Below are positions 32,555 to 33,291 of a stretch of 33,291 nt of DNA, piece after piece. The number at the start of each line of letters is the position of its first letter. Position 1 is the stretch's first letter. A model generated the notes under the pieces. That model had not been told where the DNA came from. It made no database searches and saw only the letters and a list, made by a program, of their open reading frames with translations. Source of the stretch: G020350405 sp964513655 (lineage in GTDB: Bacteria; Planctomycetota; Phycisphaerae; Sedimentisphaerales; Anaerobacaceae). The position numbers were made by a program, and so were the translations under genes. The stretch is taken from NCBI GenBank assembly GCA_964513655.1, contig CAZENQ010000031.1, positions 1 to 33,291 of the forward strand. Reading direction: 5' to 3'.

Positions 32555-33291
32555 ATGAGAATAATTATTCAACCGGACTACGACAGGGTATCTAAATGGG
32601 CGGCCAATCATGTCGCCAGGAGAATTAAAGACTTCGGTCCTACGGATTCGAAGCCGTTTGTTCTGGGGCTTCCCACCGGCTCTTCACCGCTTGGGATGTA
32701 CAAAGAGCTGATTAAGTTGAACAAAAAGGGCGTTGTTTCCTTTAAGAATGTAGTGACCTTCAATATGGATGAGTATGTGAATCTGCCCAAGGACCATCCC
32801 GAAAGCTATCATTCGTTTATGTGGAACAACTTTTTCAGCCACATAGATATTCAAGAGAAAAACGTTAATATTCTCAACGGCAACGCAAAGGACCTAAAGG
32901 CCGAGTGTGAGAATTACGAAAGCAGAATGAAGGACCTTGGCGGTATTGAGTTATTTGTCGGGGGCATAGGCCCTGACGGCCACGTCGCATTTAATGAGCC
33001 CGGCTCTTCGCTGTCGTCGTTGACCAGAGTGAAGACGCTCACTTATGACACGATCATAGCTAATTCAAGATTTTTTGACAACGATATCAGCAAGGTTCCA
33101 AAGACCGCGTTGACGGTCGGGGTCAAAACGGTTATGGATGCCCGCCAGGTGCTAATCATTATCAATGGTCATAATAAGGCGCATGCCCTGCAAAAGGTCG
33201 TCGAAGAAGGCATCAACCATATGTGGACAGTTAGTGCCCTTCAGTTACACCCCAAGGGCATCATAGTCTGCGATGATGCGGCGACTGCGGA
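32555..33291 (+). CDS. nagB: Glucosamine-6-phosphate deaminase, cut by window edge
   Basis: Converts glucosamine 6-phosphate to fructose 6-phosphate and ammonia. The first 245 residues are present, most of the usual 260-270. The phosphate loop is T-G-S-S-P-L-G (41-47). The catalytic residues fall at exactly the E. coli numbers: D72 in F-N-M-D-E-Y, and D141, H143 and E148 in G-I-G-P-D-G-H-V-A-F-N-E-P-G. It should be active. GAAAGGGATG precedes the ATG. It is the sixth gene of the plus-strand block and probably shares the pta transcript. What follows (for example nagA) is outside the window. Confidence 0.95.
   Translation, partial: MRIIIQPDYDRVSKWAANHVARRIKDFGPTDSKPFVLGLPTGSSPLGMYKELIKLNKKGVVSFKNVVTFNMDEYVNLPKDHPESYHSFMWNNFFSHIDIQEKNVNILNGNAKDLKAECENYESRMKDLGGIELFVGGIGPDGHVAFNEPGSSLSSLTRVKTLTYDTIIANSRFFDNDISKVPKTALTVGVKTVMDARQVLIIINGHNKAHALQKVVEEGINHMWTVSALQLHPKGIIVCDDAATA

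Noticed and set aside
1..33291. tRNA, rRNA, CRISPR arrays, transposases, phage genes
   Set aside because: None was recognised: no transposase or integrase among the proteins, no regular spaced repeats, and no cloverleaf seen in the gaps. A covariance-model scan of the gaps at 12077-12502, 25223-25552 and 27545-27973 would be decisive for RNAs.

Overview
The window most likely comes from a member of the Planctomycetota, probably near the Phycisphaerae. The clearest clue is a secreted protein ending in a single dockerin-like calcium-loop repeat (Y-D-L-T-G-D-C then L-A-S-E-W-L), a C-terminal module typical of that group. The Gld-type ABC system with a DUF4340 partner, the DUF547 lipoprotein and the paired DUF4954 proteins fit but do not prove it. 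The phylum call is inference from gene style, not from a marker gene. No rRNA, tRNA, CRISPR array, insertion sequence or prophage was seen; the region reads as ordinary chromosome.

Layout. 1-3082 (minus): the start of metK, a DUF547 lipoprotein and RtcB RNA ligase. 3311-12076: a peptide-use region. On the plus strand are a secreted helical-repeat protein, an M2-type peptidyl-dipeptidase lipoprotein and an OPT transporter. Converging on them from the minus strand are a POT/PTR2 transporter, a second OPT transporter and a small membrane protein. 12503-13390 (plus): a STAS-domain protein and a tandem ACT-domain protein. 13508-14899 (minus): a secreted C39-like cysteine-peptidase-fold protein with a dockerin-like tail. 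15172-17842 (minus): fused cobA-hemD, then hemL, for tetrapyrrole synthesis. 18051-20544 (plus): a SagB-type nitroreductase, a Clp1/Grc3-type polynucleotide kinase and RtcA cyclase in a tight operon. 20600-25222 (minus): a four-gene ABC/Gld-like operon. 25553-33291 (plus): DUF4954, then pta, ackA, a second DUF4954, an acyl carrier protein and nagB, which runs off the window.

How the genes work together. The peptide region would trim peptides outside the cytoplasm and import the products through two unrelated transporter families. The RNA-end genes (kinase, cyclase, and the separate RtcB ligase) cover 5'-OH phosphorylation, 3'-phosphate cyclisation and ligation. The last block is the best candidate for an undescribed system. 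Two copies of a family of unknown function, with a hexapeptide-repeat-like region, bracket the acetate/acetyl-CoA enzymes; one copy is followed at once by an acyl carrier protein and glucosamine-6-phosphate deaminase. This suggests acyl transfer linked to amino-sugar metabolism.

Several good sigma70-type promoters can be read by eye: for metK, the DUF547 lipoprotein, the secreted C39-like protein, the nitroreductase/RNA-repair operon, the ABC operon and the first DUF4954 gene.
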